Below are positions 13,194 to 20,568 of a DNA stretch of 21,234 nucleotides, piece by piece. The stretch is from an uncultured Oscillibacter sp. (GTDB lineage Bacteria; Bacillota; Clostridia; Oscillospirales; Oscillospiraceae). The notes beneath the pieces were generated by a model that made no database searches, had not been told where the DNA came from, and saw only the letters and a program-made list of their open reading frames with translations. Where the stretch lies: positions 1 through 21,234 of the forward strand of contig CAJTMG010000034.1 of NCBI GenBank assembly GCA_910577405.1, read 5' to 3'. Each line of letters opens with the position of its first letter. Position 1 is the first letter of the stretch. Made by a program: the position numbers and the translations under genes.

Positions 13194-13667
13194 ATGAGCT
13201 GTTTGTCCCGCGCTGTTTTGTTCTTTGAGGAGGACGCCGCCATCCCAGCGGAGTCCAAACCGCTGATGCTGGAATCCGTGTGTGCTTGCCCCTTGCTGAC
13301 CTGGGTGAACGACCAATTGCGGAAAGAAGGTATCGGGCGGTTTTTTGTTGTGTGCGGACCCCGATTTGCTGAGGAAGTCCGGCGCTGCGTCCCGGAAGCG
13401 GAAGTCTCCGAACAGGCCGCCGACCTGAACGCGTTCCTGAATACCCCGGACGCCGTGCTGGTGCTGCCCAGAGCCGCGTTCCCTATGCCGGAGGCCGGCC
13501 CGGGGTTTGCCTACGCCGCGTCAGGCTATGAGCTCCAGGAGGCGTGGAAGGTCCGTATGACCAACGCGGTCCAGGGAGCGGAGCTGGTCCCCGGCTGGCT
13601 GCCCATTTATAATATGGATACCGTGGCCGAAATCGACGGGCTGATGCGGACACGGCAGAAAACCTGA
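13194..13667 (+). CDS. Reduced GlmU-like (nucleotidyltransferase-fold) protein in the glmU position, 157 aa
   Basis: The start at 13194 has a perfect AAGGAGG site. The N-terminal third resembles a GlmU/NTP-transferase domain: AIPAESKPLMLESVCACPLLTWVNDQLRKEGIGRFFVVCG corresponds to the 'SKPKVLH.V.GKPML.WVID.L...GI....VVVG' region, split here as residues 13-52. DAVLVLPRAAFP then corresponds to the segment where GlmU has its metal-binding GD. The key catalytic parts are missing: the LAAGxGTRM loop reads VLFFEEDAA, and no Asp follows the 'VLVL' strand. The C-terminal part, RMTNAVQGAELVPGWLPIYN, resembles the GlmU linker (RIN..LM..GVTIIDP..TYI). The left-handed beta-helix domain (about 200 residues) is absent. 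Its place before prs-pth-mfd is where Firmicutes keep glmU (gcaD). It probably lacks uridylyltransferase activity. Homology is inferred by eye. Confidence 0.7.
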   Translation: MSCLSRAVLFFEEDAAIPAESKPLMLESVCACPLLTWVNDQLRKEGIGRFFVVCGPRFAEEVRRCVPEAEVSEQAADLNAFLNTPDAVLVLPRAAFPMPEAGPGFAYAASGYELQEAWKVRMTNAVQGAELVPGWLPIYNMDTVAEIDGLMRTRQKT

Positions 13668-13808
13668 CTCTGCCTGTCTATCGTTGAAATGAAGAGAACC
13701 TCCAGAGGCGCGGGCGCAGTTTGAGAGGGGAACCGGGCCGCTGAAGGATAATATTTGGGATTTCATCAGTCTTGATTGAAATATCATATGGAAAGAAGGC
13801 GTTTGAAA

Positions 13809-14765
13809 ATGATTTCTCACGGCAAGGACATCAAAATCTTTTCCGGCAACGCAAACAAAAAACTGGCGCAGGAGATTTGCGCGCAAATGGGTACAAAATT
13901 GGGCGAGGCCGAAGTGGGAACCTTTTCCGACGGGGAAATTTACGTCTCCTTATACGAAACCGTGCGGGGCAGTGATGTGTTCGTGGTTCAGTCCACCTGC
14001 ACCCCTGTGAATAACAACCTGATGGAGCTGCTGATTATCATCGACGCGCTGAAACGGGCCTCCGCCGGACGGATCACCGCGGTGGTTCCCTACTTTGGCT
14101 ACGCCCGGCAGGACCGCAAGGCCAAGGCACGGGACCCCATTACCGCCAAGCTGGTGGCCAATATGATTACTGCCGCCGGAGCCGACCGCGTGCTTGCAAT
14201 GGACCTTCACGCGGCGCAGATTCAGGGTTTCTTTGATATCCCTGTGGACAATCTGGCCGGGAATCCGATCTTTGTGGATTACTACGCAAAGAAGTTCGGG
14301 TCCAACTGCGAGAATATGGTGGTGGTGTCCCCGGATGTGGGTTCCGTGTCCCGCGCCCGCGCCTTTGCCCAGAAACTCCATATGCAGCTGGCCATCGTGG
14401 ACAAGCGCCGTCAGAAGGCCAATCAGTGCGAGGTCATGAACGTGATCGGCGACGTGGAGGGCATGGACTGCATCCTCTTTGATGACCTGGTGGACACCGG
14501 CGGGTCCCTCTGCAATGCCGCCCAGGTCCTGATGGAACGCGGAGCCCACAGCGTTCATGCCTGCGCCTCCCACGCCGTTCTCTCCGGACCGGCCATCGAC
14601 CGTATCAACGCCAGCCCTATTCAGGAGCTTGCCTTCTTGGACACCATCCCCGCAATCGATCCCAACCGCTGTGACAAGGTGAAGTATCTCTCCGTTGCGC
14701 CTATGATCTCCGAGGCCATCGAGCGCATCTATCAGGAGGTCTCCATTTCCAAGCTGTTCCGGTAA
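13809..14765 (+). CDS. prs: Ribose-phosphate pyrophosphokinase (PRPP synthetase)
   Basis: The enzyme makes phosphoribosyl pyrophosphate from ribose 5-phosphate and ATP for purine, pyrimidine, His, Trp and NAD synthesis. The 318-aa chain is normal for class I. Seen: FSGNANKKLA near the N-terminus, GEIYVSL, YFGYARQDRKAKARDPITAKL (about 95-115, ATP loop), DLHAAQIQGFFDIPVDNL with metal-binding H134, VVSPDVGSVSRA, and the PRPP loop LFDDLVDTGGSL (D225-S233). I chose ATG 13809 with AGAAGG nine bases upstream; an earlier in-frame ATG at 13788 lacks a ribosome binding site and adds residues not found in the family. It follows the GlmU-like gene by 141 bases and precedes pth, as in gcaD-prs-spoVC of Bacillus. 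No purine-type regulatory leader was recognised. Confidence 0.97.
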   Translation: MISHGKDIKIFSGNANKKLAQEICAQMGTKLGEAEVGTFSDGEIYVSLYETVRGSDVFVVQSTCTPVNNNLMELLIIIDALKRASAGRITAVVPYFGYARQDRKAKARDPITAKLVANMITAAGADRVLAMDLHAAQIQGFFDIPVDNLAGNPIFVDYYAKKFGSNCENMVVVSPDVGSVSRARAFAQKLHMQLAIVDKRRQKANQCEVMNVIGDVEGMDCILFDDLVDTGGSLCNAAQVLMERGAHSVHACASHAVLSGPAIDRINASPIQELAFLDTIPAIDPNRCDKVKYLSVAPMISEAIERIYQEVSISKLFR

Positions 14766-14830
14766 GAGGCTTTTTTGGAAGGACGGAGGATTCCGTTCCG
14801 GCGTATTCGTTATGTTCATAAGAACCGCCC

Positions 14831-14857
14831 AGGCGGGGGAGTGCGTCTCTCCCGCCT
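14831..14857 (+). promoter_or_regulatory. 11-bp intercistronic hairpin between prs and pth
   Basis: AGGCGGGGGAG pairs with CTCTCCCGCCT over eleven pairs (one G-T) around TGCGT. It is followed by ATGTGGGTTG with no U run, so it is not a convincing terminator. It could stabilise the 3' end of prs mRNA, or be a processing or pausing element. A second small stem ACGGA-GGAT-TCCGT lies at 14783-14796. Confidence 0.45.
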
Positions 14858-14892
14858 ATGTGGGTTGTCTGAAATAAACTGCAAGGGAGCTG

Positions 14893-15483
14893 GTGAAGCT
14901 GTTTGGTAATAAGACGTCCGCTGTGGAATGGCTGATTGCGGGCCTGGGGAACCCTGGTCAAAAGTACGAGAAGACCCGGCATAATATGGGATTTCTGGCC
15001 GTGGACCTGCTGGCGGAGGAAAAAGGCGTAAAACTGAACAAGGTCAAGTTCAAGGCCGCATATAATCTGATGGACTTCGGCGGGGCGCGGTGCCTTGTGA
15101 TGAAGCCTCAGACCTATATGAACCTGTCCGGCGAGGCGGTTCGGGAGGCGGCGCAGTTCTATAAGATTCCGGCGGACCATGTGCTGGTGATCTACGACGA
15201 CGTGTCCCTGCCGCTGGGAAAACTCCGGGTCCGTCCCACTGGCTCTGCGGGCGGTCATAACGGCGTCAGGAATATCATCGCGCATCTTGGGACCCAGGAC
15301 TTCCCTCGGGTCAAGGTGGGCACCGGCGCGCCGGGAGAGGATGGGAATATGATCGACTGGGTGGTCGGCGTACCTTCCCAGAGCGAGCGGAAAGTGCTTC
15401 TGGAAGCCTGTCAGAGGGCGGTCCGGGCGGCGGAGTGCGTGATTGAGCAGGGCTGTCAGAAGGCTATGAACAGCTTTAATTAG
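14893..15483 (+). CDS. pth: Peptidyl-tRNA hydrolase
   Basis: The enzyme cleaves peptidyl-tRNA released prematurely from ribosomes and recycles tRNA. The 196-aa chain starts with GTG at 14893, behind AAGGGAG. Active-site motifs: IAGLGNPGQKYEKTRHNMGF (N20 and catalytic H30 by this numbering), KPQTYMNLSGEAV (Asn contacting the peptide), VIYDDVSLPLGKLRVR with the Asp that pairs with His, and GSAGGHNGVRNI. The N-terminal eleven residues (MKLFGNKTSAV) extend slightly beyond the bacterial norm, but no later start has a good ribosome site. In Bacillus the homologue spoVC is in the same position between prs and mfd. A terminator-like hairpin follows. Confidence 0.96.
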   Translation: MKLFGNKTSAVEWLIAGLGNPGQKYEKTRHNMGFLAVDLLAEEKGVKLNKVKFKAAYNLMDFGGARCLVMKPQTYMNLSGEAVREAAQFYKIPADHVLVIYDDVSLPLGKLRVRPTGSAGGHNGVRNIIAHLGTQDFPRVKVGTGAPGEDGNMIDWVVGVPSQSERKVLLEACQRAVRAAECVIEQGCQKAMNSFN

Positions 15484-15504
15484 AGACAGGATTTGCCCGT
15501 TTAT

Positions 15505-15533
15505 GCCGCCTTGCAGGGAACGGGCGGTCTTTT
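15505..15533 (+). terminator. Probable terminator after pth
   Basis: GCCGCC (15505-15510) pairs with GGCGGT (15523-15528), closed by TTGCAGGGAACG, then CTTTTGTT. An alternative stem GCCCGTT/AACGGGC overlaps it, so two folds compete. The short U tract makes it moderate. mfd, 134 bases beyond, may have its own promoter, but none was clear. A 9-bp inverted repeat CTTTTCTTT/AAAGAAAAG (15595-15622) lies in this spacer. Confidence 0.5.
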
Positions 15534-15666
15534 GTTCATTAGGCTCCTGACTGTAGAATTTTCAGGAAGCATAACAAGGCGTTTTCTTTTTCCGCTTTTC
15601 TTTTGGGCATGATAAAGAAAAGGGATTTTGACGGCAATCGAAGGACGAAGGCGGCGGAGGAGTAAC

Positions 15667-18600
15667 GTGAGACGATTTCTGGAAAAACTGATGGAGCTTC
15701 CCGAAGCGAAGGAACTGCTGCGGAGCATGGAAGCGGGAGGCCCGGCGGCGGTGACGGGATTGCAGCCGGTACAGCGGGCGTGCATAGGAGCGGCTGCGGC
15801 GCACAGAGCGGGGCGTCCGGCGGTGTTCGTATGCGGCGGCGAGACGGAAGCCCGCCAGCTTGCCGCGGATCTGGAATCTCTGACGGAAGCGCCGCCGGTA
15901 CTGCTGCTGGCCCGTGAATGGAAGCTCCGGCCCGGCGCGGTGGCCTCCCGTGACTGGGAGCGGGGGCGTTTGGCGGCGCTGTACACGCTGTCGGCCTACA
16001 GACCGAAGGAGGACCATGCCCTTACTGGTTCCGGTTTGGTCGTGGTGGCCGCCGTGGACGCGCTGATGGCCCGGACTATGCCGCCGGAACTGCTGCAGTC
16101 GCTGGCGGTGCGTCTGGAGACAGGACGTCAGGTGGATTTGGAGGCTTTGACGGCGCGGCTTACCAATGGAGGCTACGTCCGCTGTGAACAGGTGGAGGGC
16201 GTGGGACAGTATGCTTTGCGGGGCGGCATTCTGGATGTGTTCTCACCCTTGATGGAACAGCCGGTGCGGTGCGAGTTCTTTGATGACGAGATTGATTCCA
16301 TGGGAACTTTTGACCCCGGCACCCAGCGTCGGACGGCTAATATCAACAGCGCCCTTCTCCTGCCCGCCGCCGAGGTCCTGCCCCATTGCGCGGAGGGCGG
16401 TCTGACGGGCCTGGGGACACGGCTTCTGGCTCTGGCGGAGAAGCTGGAGAAGAAGGGCAGTCCCGCCGCGGAACGCCTCCGGGAAGAGGGCGCGGGTTTG
16501 CAGAACGGCGTGATTCCCGGCGGTATGGACCGGTATCTTGCGGCGGTTTACCCCGAAATCCGAACCGGCATTCATTATCTGCCTTCAGACGCGATGGTAT
16601 TCGTCTGTGAAAGCGGCCGGGTGGAGGAGGCGGCAAAGGGGGCATTGTTCCAGCTTCGTCAGGACGCGGAAGTGCTGATGGAGGCGGGGCTTCTGGCCGG
16701 AGATTACGCCCGTCTGCTTCTGAGCGCAGAGGAGCTTTGGGCCGCTCTGGAAGCCTTTCCCGTGGCCATGGAAAACGCGCTTCCGTCGTCACGCTACCCC
16801 CTGCGGCCCAAGGCGTTGCTCAGCGTCAATGCCCGACAGCTCAGTTCTTACGGCGGCAGTCTTGAGACGGCGGTAGGGGACCTGGAGCATTACCGGCAGA
16901 CCAGCAGCGCCGTCCTGCTGCTCTGCTCAGGAGAAGCGCGGGCGCAGAATCTGAAACGAATGCTGGAGGACCGGAACATCCCCGCCGTGATGGATTTGAA
17001 GGGCGCGGGAATGCCTGCTCCCGGCGAGGTGCGGATTTCCATCGGCTCCCTGTCGGCGGGAAGCGAGTGGCCGCAGCTGAAGCTGGCGATTCTGACGGAG
17101 GGCCAGCTTGCGGGTCCCGCTCGGCGGAAGGTGCGGCAGAAAAAGGCGTCCAACCGGCAGAAGATTCAGTCCTACACCGACCTGAAGCCCGGTGATCTGG
17201 TGGTTCATACCCATCACGGCGTGGGGCGTTTTGAGGGCATCCGGCGCATTCCCGTGGACGGCGTGGAAAAGGACTATATCATGATCCGCTACGCCGGCGG
17301 AGACAGTCTCTATGTTCCGGCTACACAGTTGGATTTGGTCAGCAAGTATATTGGCGGCGGGGAGGACCAGGAGCGTCAGAAGCTGAATAAACTGGGGGGC
17401 ACGGAATGGACAAAGCAGAAGACCCGGGCGAAGAAGGCTGCAAAAGACCTCGCCAAGGGCCTGACCCAGCTTTACGCAGAACGGCAGCGGCGTCCGGGCT
17501 ATGCCTTCTCGCCGGACTCCCCGTGGCAGGTGGAATTTGAGGAAGCCTTTCCCTATGCGGAGACGGAGGACCAGCTCCGGGCCATCGCGGAAATCAAGAA
17601 GGACATGGAGCGGCCCCGGCCTATGGACCGTCTGCTCTGCGGCGATGTGGGCTTCGGGAAGACAGAGGTTGCTCTGCGGGCGGTGATGAAGTGCATTCTT
17701 GACGGCAAACAGGCGGCGATTCTGGTGCCTACTACCGTTCTGGCCCAGCAGCATTATGCCACGGCTTTGGGACGCTTCCGGGATTTTCCGGTGAAGATTG
17801 AAGTCCTGTCCCGCTTTACCGTACCCAAGGAGGCCCGCCGGATTCTGGAGACTGCCCGTACCGGCGGCGTGGACCTGCTGATCGGCACCCATAAGCTGCT
17901 GCAAAAGAATATGGAATTCAAGAACCTGGGCCTGCTGATTATCGACGAGGAACAGCGTTTCGGGGTCAGCCATAAAGAGCGCCTGAAAGAAATGAGCCGG
18001 CAGGTGGACGTGCTGACCCTCTCCGCTACGCCCATTCCACGGACGCTGAATATGGCGCTGTCGGGTCTGCGGGATATGTCCACCATCGAGGAACCGCCCG
18101 CGGACCGTCAGCCGGTGCAGACCTACGTCCTGGAACAGGATTGGGGCATTCTGGAGGACGCCATGCGGAAGGAGCTGGCCCGGGGCGGACAAATTTACTA
18201 TCTGCATAACCGGGTGGAGAGCATTGACGCCACGGCCTCCCGGATACAGAAGCTCCTGGGTCCGGAGGTTCATGTGGTGGTGGGTCACGGCAAGATGGGG
18301 GAGAAGGAGCTGTCCGGCGTGATGCAGGCCATGGTGGACGGCGAGGCGGATGTGCTGGTCTGTACCACCATCATTGAAACCGGTATTGACATCCCCAACG
18401 TCAACACCCTGATTATCGAGGACGCGGACAAAATGGGCCTTGCGCAGCTGCATCAGATACGCGGACGGATTGGCCGCAGTTCCCGGAGGGCCTACGCGTA
18501 CCTGACCTTCCGGCGGGGCAAGGTTTTGCAGGAAACGGCGTCGAAACGTCTGGCGGCTATCCGGGACTATGTGGAGTTCGGGTCCGGTTTCCGGATTGCC

Positions 18601-19203
18601 ATGCGGGATCTGGAGATTCGGGGCGCGGGGAATCTGCTGGGGCCGGAACAGTCGGGCTATTTGATGAGCGTGGGCTATGATATGTATTTGAAGCTGCTGG
18701 AGGAGGCGGTGCTGGAGGAACGGGGCGAGGAAAAGAAGATCGCGCCGGAGTGCTCCGCGGACCTGACGGTAAACGCCAACATTCCGGAGCGCTATGTGCC
18801 GTCGCCGGAGCAGAGAATGGACCTGTACCGGCGGATTGCGGCCATTCGGGGGGACGAGGACGCCTCCGATTTGCTGGACGAAATGCTGGACCGTTACGGT
18901 GAAGCCCCCAAGCCCGTCCTGACCCTGCTGGATGTGGCGCTGCTTCGTTCCGCGGCGGTAAAGGCGGGCGTCTCGGATATCACCCAGAGGAAGGACGTTC
19001 TGCGCTTTCAGCTCGCCGTGTTCCGTCCGGAGGCTGTGCTGTATGTCTGTGGACTGAACAAGTACCGTCAGCGTTTGGCCCTTGCCGCCGGAGACGTGCC
19101 TGCCGTTACCCTGAAGCTCCCTCCAAAGGCCGACGCCCTGGAAGCTGCCATGAATCTGGTGGAAGACCTGCGGCTTGCAAATCAAATGGAAAACAGAAAA
19201 TAA
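15667..19203 (+). CDS. mfd: Transcription-repair coupling factor Mfd
   Basis: Mfd removes RNA polymerase stalled at DNA lesions and recruits UvrA. At 1178 aa the protein has the full domain set. The UvrB-like D1-D2 module is seen at about 1-330 (GQYALRGGILDVFSP; FFDDEIDSMGTFD). A CarD/RID RNA-polymerase-binding domain starts near 505 (DLKPGDLVVHTHHGVGRFEG). The translocase begins at MDRLLCGDVGFGKTEVALRA, with Walker A GDVGFGKT at 659-666, DEEQRFG at 760-766, then TLSATPIPRTL. The second motor lobe ends in the TRG motif with GAGNLLGPEQSGY from 986. The C-terminal domain 7 is about 1030-1178. I chose GTG 15667 because GGAGGAG lies four to five bases upstream; the TTG at 15628 would add an odd Arg-rich leader. 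Position after pth is the conserved Firmicutes order. A terminator follows. Confidence 0.97.
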   Translation: MRRFLEKLMELPEAKELLRSMEAGGPAAVTGLQPVQRACIGAAAAHRAGRPAVFVCGGETEARQLAADLESLTEAPPVLLLAREWKLRPGAVASRDWERGRLAALYTLSAYRPKEDHALTGSGLVVVAAVDALMARTMPPELLQSLAVRLETGRQVDLEALTARLTNGGYVRCEQVEGVGQYALRGGILDVFSPLMEQPVRCEFFDDEIDSMGTFDPGTQRRTANINSALLLPAAEVLPHCAEGGLTGLGTRLLALAEKLEKKGSPAAERLREEGAGLQNGVIPGGMDRYLAAVYPEIRTGIHYLPSDAMVFVCESGRVEEAAKGALFQLRQDAEVLMEAGLLAGDYARLLLSAEELWAALEAFPVAMENALPSSRYPLRPKALLSVNARQLSSYGGSLETAVGDLEHYRQTSSAVLLLCSGEARAQNLKRMLEDRNIPAVMDLKGAGMPAPGEVRISIGSLSAGSEWPQLKLAILTEGQLAGPARRKVRQKKASNRQKIQSYTDLKPGDLVVHTHHGVGRFEGIRRIPVDGVEKDYIMIRYAGGDSLYVPATQLDLVSKYIGGGEDQERQKLNKLGGTEWTKQKTRAKKAAKDLAKGLTQLYAERQRRPGYAFSPDSPWQVEFEEAFPYAETEDQLRAIAEIKKDMERPRPMDRLLCGDVGFGKTEVALRAVMKCILDGKQAAILVPTTVLAQQHYATALGRFRDFPVKIEVLSRFTVPKEARRILETARTGGVDLLIGTHKLLQKNMEFKNLGLLIIDEEQRFGVSHKERLKEMSRQVDVLTLSATPIPRTLNMALSGLRDMSTIEEPPADRQPVQTYVLEQDWGILEDAMRKELARGGQIYYLHNRVESIDATASRIQKLLGPEVHVVVGHGKMGEKELSGVMQAMVDGEADVLVCTTIIETGIDIPNVNTLIIEDADKMGLAQLHQIRGRIGRSSRRAYAYLTFRRGKVLQETASKRLAAIRDYVEFGSGFRIAMRDLEIRGAGNLLGPEQSGYLMSVGYDMYLKLLEEAVLEERGEEKKIAPECSADLTVNANIPERYVPSPEQRMDLYRRIAAIRGDEDASDLLDEMLDRYGEAPKPVLTLLDVALLRSAAVKAGVSDITQRKDVLRFQLAVFRPEAVLYVCGLNKYRQRLALAAGDVPAVTLKLPPKADALEAAMNLVEDLRLANQMENRK

Positions 19204-19282
19204 TACGGAATGGATAATAGAAAGAGAATATAACAAGACGGATAGAATAAATTGAAGAACACGGCGTACTCATTCACCGTTG

Positions 19283-19328
19283 AAGGAGCCGGAAACTGCT
19301 GATGCTGAAGTGGTTTCCGGTTCCTTTT
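19283..19328 (+). terminator. Terminator after mfd
   Basis: AAGGAGCCGGAAAC (19283-19296) pairs with GTTTCCGGTTCCTT (19313-19326) over 14 positions with one G-T, around a 16-base loop. It is followed by TTGCTG, so the U-rich stretch is partly in the stem's 3' arm. It lies 80 bases after the mfd stop and 87 bases before the lipoprotein gene. No opposite-strand U run, so it acts on plus-strand transcripts. Confidence 0.75.
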
Positions 19329-19412
19329 GCTGTGGATGGGACAGGAAGGGCTGGAATGAACTGCCGGAAAACTGCATAGAAATAGGACAGCCTGATTGGG
19401 GGAGGAATGCGT

Positions 19413-20357
19413 GTGAGAGGATGGAAACTGACGGCGGTCATTGGGCTGTGCGTTCTGTTAAGCGGCTGCGGGGGAGAGGAAGCGTCGCTGCTGAGCCGGG
19501 CGGCGGAGATAGAGGAAAGCGCGGTTCTCCTGACAGTAGACGGCCGGGAAACGCCTGCATGGAGGTATCTCTGCTGGCTGGCGTTTACCTGCGGGGAGGT
19601 GCGGGAGCGGTACGAGGAAGCGGGGCTGACATTGGATTGGAGCACGCCGGTATCAGGAGGCAGTCTGGGGGAGTACGCGAAGGAGCAGGCGCTGTCAGAC
19701 GCGGCCCTCTATGCCACCGTGGAGAACTGGGCTGAGGACTGGGGCTGCGCGCTGACGGAGGAGGAACGGGAGGCTCTGACCTCAGACCCGGAAACGGAAG
19801 CCCTCTGGTGCGTCAGCGAAGTCCAGGGTCGGGAGCTGGCGGAGGTGGGGGCGCTGTATGCCAAGCTGTGCGAACGGTACATTAACGGCGAAGCCCCTCT
19901 GCCCATAGCCCTGCCGGAGGGACTGTTTCTGGACCGCATACTGGTGTCCAACGACCGGGAAAACGCCCGTGAAACCATAGAAACGCTTTTTTCAGAACTG
20001 AACGGCGCGGAGGATCAGCAGGCAGTCTTTACGTCTTTGGCCGCGGCATGGGACGACCCCGCAGGCCCCCGTCAGGTATCCCCCGGCGACTGGCCCGCGC
20101 CCCTGGAGGAAGCCGCCCAAGCCCTGGAACCCGGTCAGATTTCCGGCATTCTGGCGTCAGAAGAGGGCTATTCCATCCTGCGCCGCTTGCCGGACCAAAC
20201 ACCCGCAAACGGTACCCCGGAAGCCTTTGACACCCTTCTGCAAGCCGCCGCGGAACAGGCCAAAGTGACCCTCGAACCCGCTTACGCCCGCCTGAACGCC
20301 GCCGCCTTTCAAGAACGCCTGGACAGCCTCCGGGCGGAGGAAGGTTCGTCAAGGTGA
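19413..20357 (+). CDS. Parvulin-type (SurA/PrsA-like) peptidyl-prolyl isomerase lipoprotein
   Basis: The protein has a lipoprotein signal peptide: basic start, hydrophobic core, then lipobox LLSGC with the lipidated Cys at residue 19 of 314. The N-terminal part (about 40-160) is helical, as in SurA_N chaperone regions. Residues from LFLDRILVSNDRENARETIETLFSEL through AAWDDPAG, ALEPGQISGILASEEGYSILRRL follow the PpiC/parvulin rotamase pattern ('HILV..E..A..i...L', 'G.iS.pv.s..GYhIi.l'), though the first motif has DRILV where His is usual, so activity may be reduced. I chose GTG 19413 over the earlier ATG 19407, because GGGGGAGG ends at 19405, leaving only one base before the ATG but seven before the GTG. 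Acidic overall. It probably aids folding of secreted proteins. It follows mfd, as in many clostridia. Confidence 0.85.
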   Translation: MRGWKLTAVIGLCVLLSGCGGEEASLLSRAAEIEESAVLLTVDGRETPAWRYLCWLAFTCGEVRERYEEAGLTLDWSTPVSGGSLGEYAKEQALSDAALYATVENWAEDWGCALTEEEREALTSDPETEALWCVSEVQGRELAEVGALYAKLCERYINGEAPLPIALPEGLFLDRILVSNDRENARETIETLFSELNGAEDQQAVFTSLAAAWDDPAGPRQVSPGDWPAPLEEAAQALEPGQISGILASEEGYSILRRLPDQTPANGTPEAFDTLLQAAAEQAKVTLEPAYARLNAAAFQERLDSLRAEEGSSR

Positions 20358-20374
20358 CGGAAAATACGCCGGTT

Positions 20375-20392
20375 TTGTCAAACTTTTAACGA
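20375..20392. promoter_or_regulatory. Rex-like operator 1, upstream of the thiolase promoter
   Basis: TTGTCAA-ACTT-TTAACGA matches the Rex consensus TTGTTAA-N4-TTAACAA at 12 of 14 defined positions. It is centred about 70 bases upstream of the predicted transcription start. Rex represses fermentation genes when NADH is low relative to NAD+. Confidence 0.6.
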
Positions 20393-20418
20393 AACTGGAA
20401 AAATTGTGGGATTGGGCA

Positions 20419-20447
20419 TTGACGGGAAGAAAAATATTGAGTATAAT
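20419..20447 (+). promoter_or_regulatory. Sigma-A promoter of the acetyl-CoA acetyltransferase gene
   Basis: TTGACG (20419-20424, five of six) and a perfect TATAAT (20442-20447) are separated by 17 bases. The predicted start near 20454 gives a leader of about 115 bases, which includes the second Rex-like site and a GAGGCG/CGCCTC inverted repeat (20457-20462 and 20502-20507). Confidence 0.88.
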
Positions 20448-20474
20448 GACCGTTGTGAGGCGGAGGAATCCGGT

Positions 20475-20492
20475 TTGTCAAAAAATTAGCAA
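20475..20492. promoter_or_regulatory. Rex-like operator 2, in the thiolase leader
   Basis: TTGTCAA-AAAA-TTAGCAA matches the Rex consensus at 12 of 14 defined positions, exactly 100 bp from operator 1. It is centred near +30, where bound repressor would act as a roadblock to RNA polymerase. Both copies carry the same TTGTCAA left arm. Confidence 0.6.
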
Positions 20493-20568
20493 AGCCCCCG
20501 ACGCCTCTATGACTTTCGTCCAAAGCGGTTTTGTATGCCGCAAATAAATCACAAAACGGAGGATTATC

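Noticed and set aside
13668..13808. A separate promoter for prs (TTGAGA and TAATAT-like boxes)
   Set aside because: The spacing is 20-22 bases for the possible pairs; the cluster promoter at 13126-13134 can serve prs.
16927..19236. A 769-codon open frame on the minus strand opposite mfd
   Set aside because: It mirrors the codon bias of a GC-rich, highly expressed frame; it has no family motifs, while the plus frame is unmistakably Mfd.
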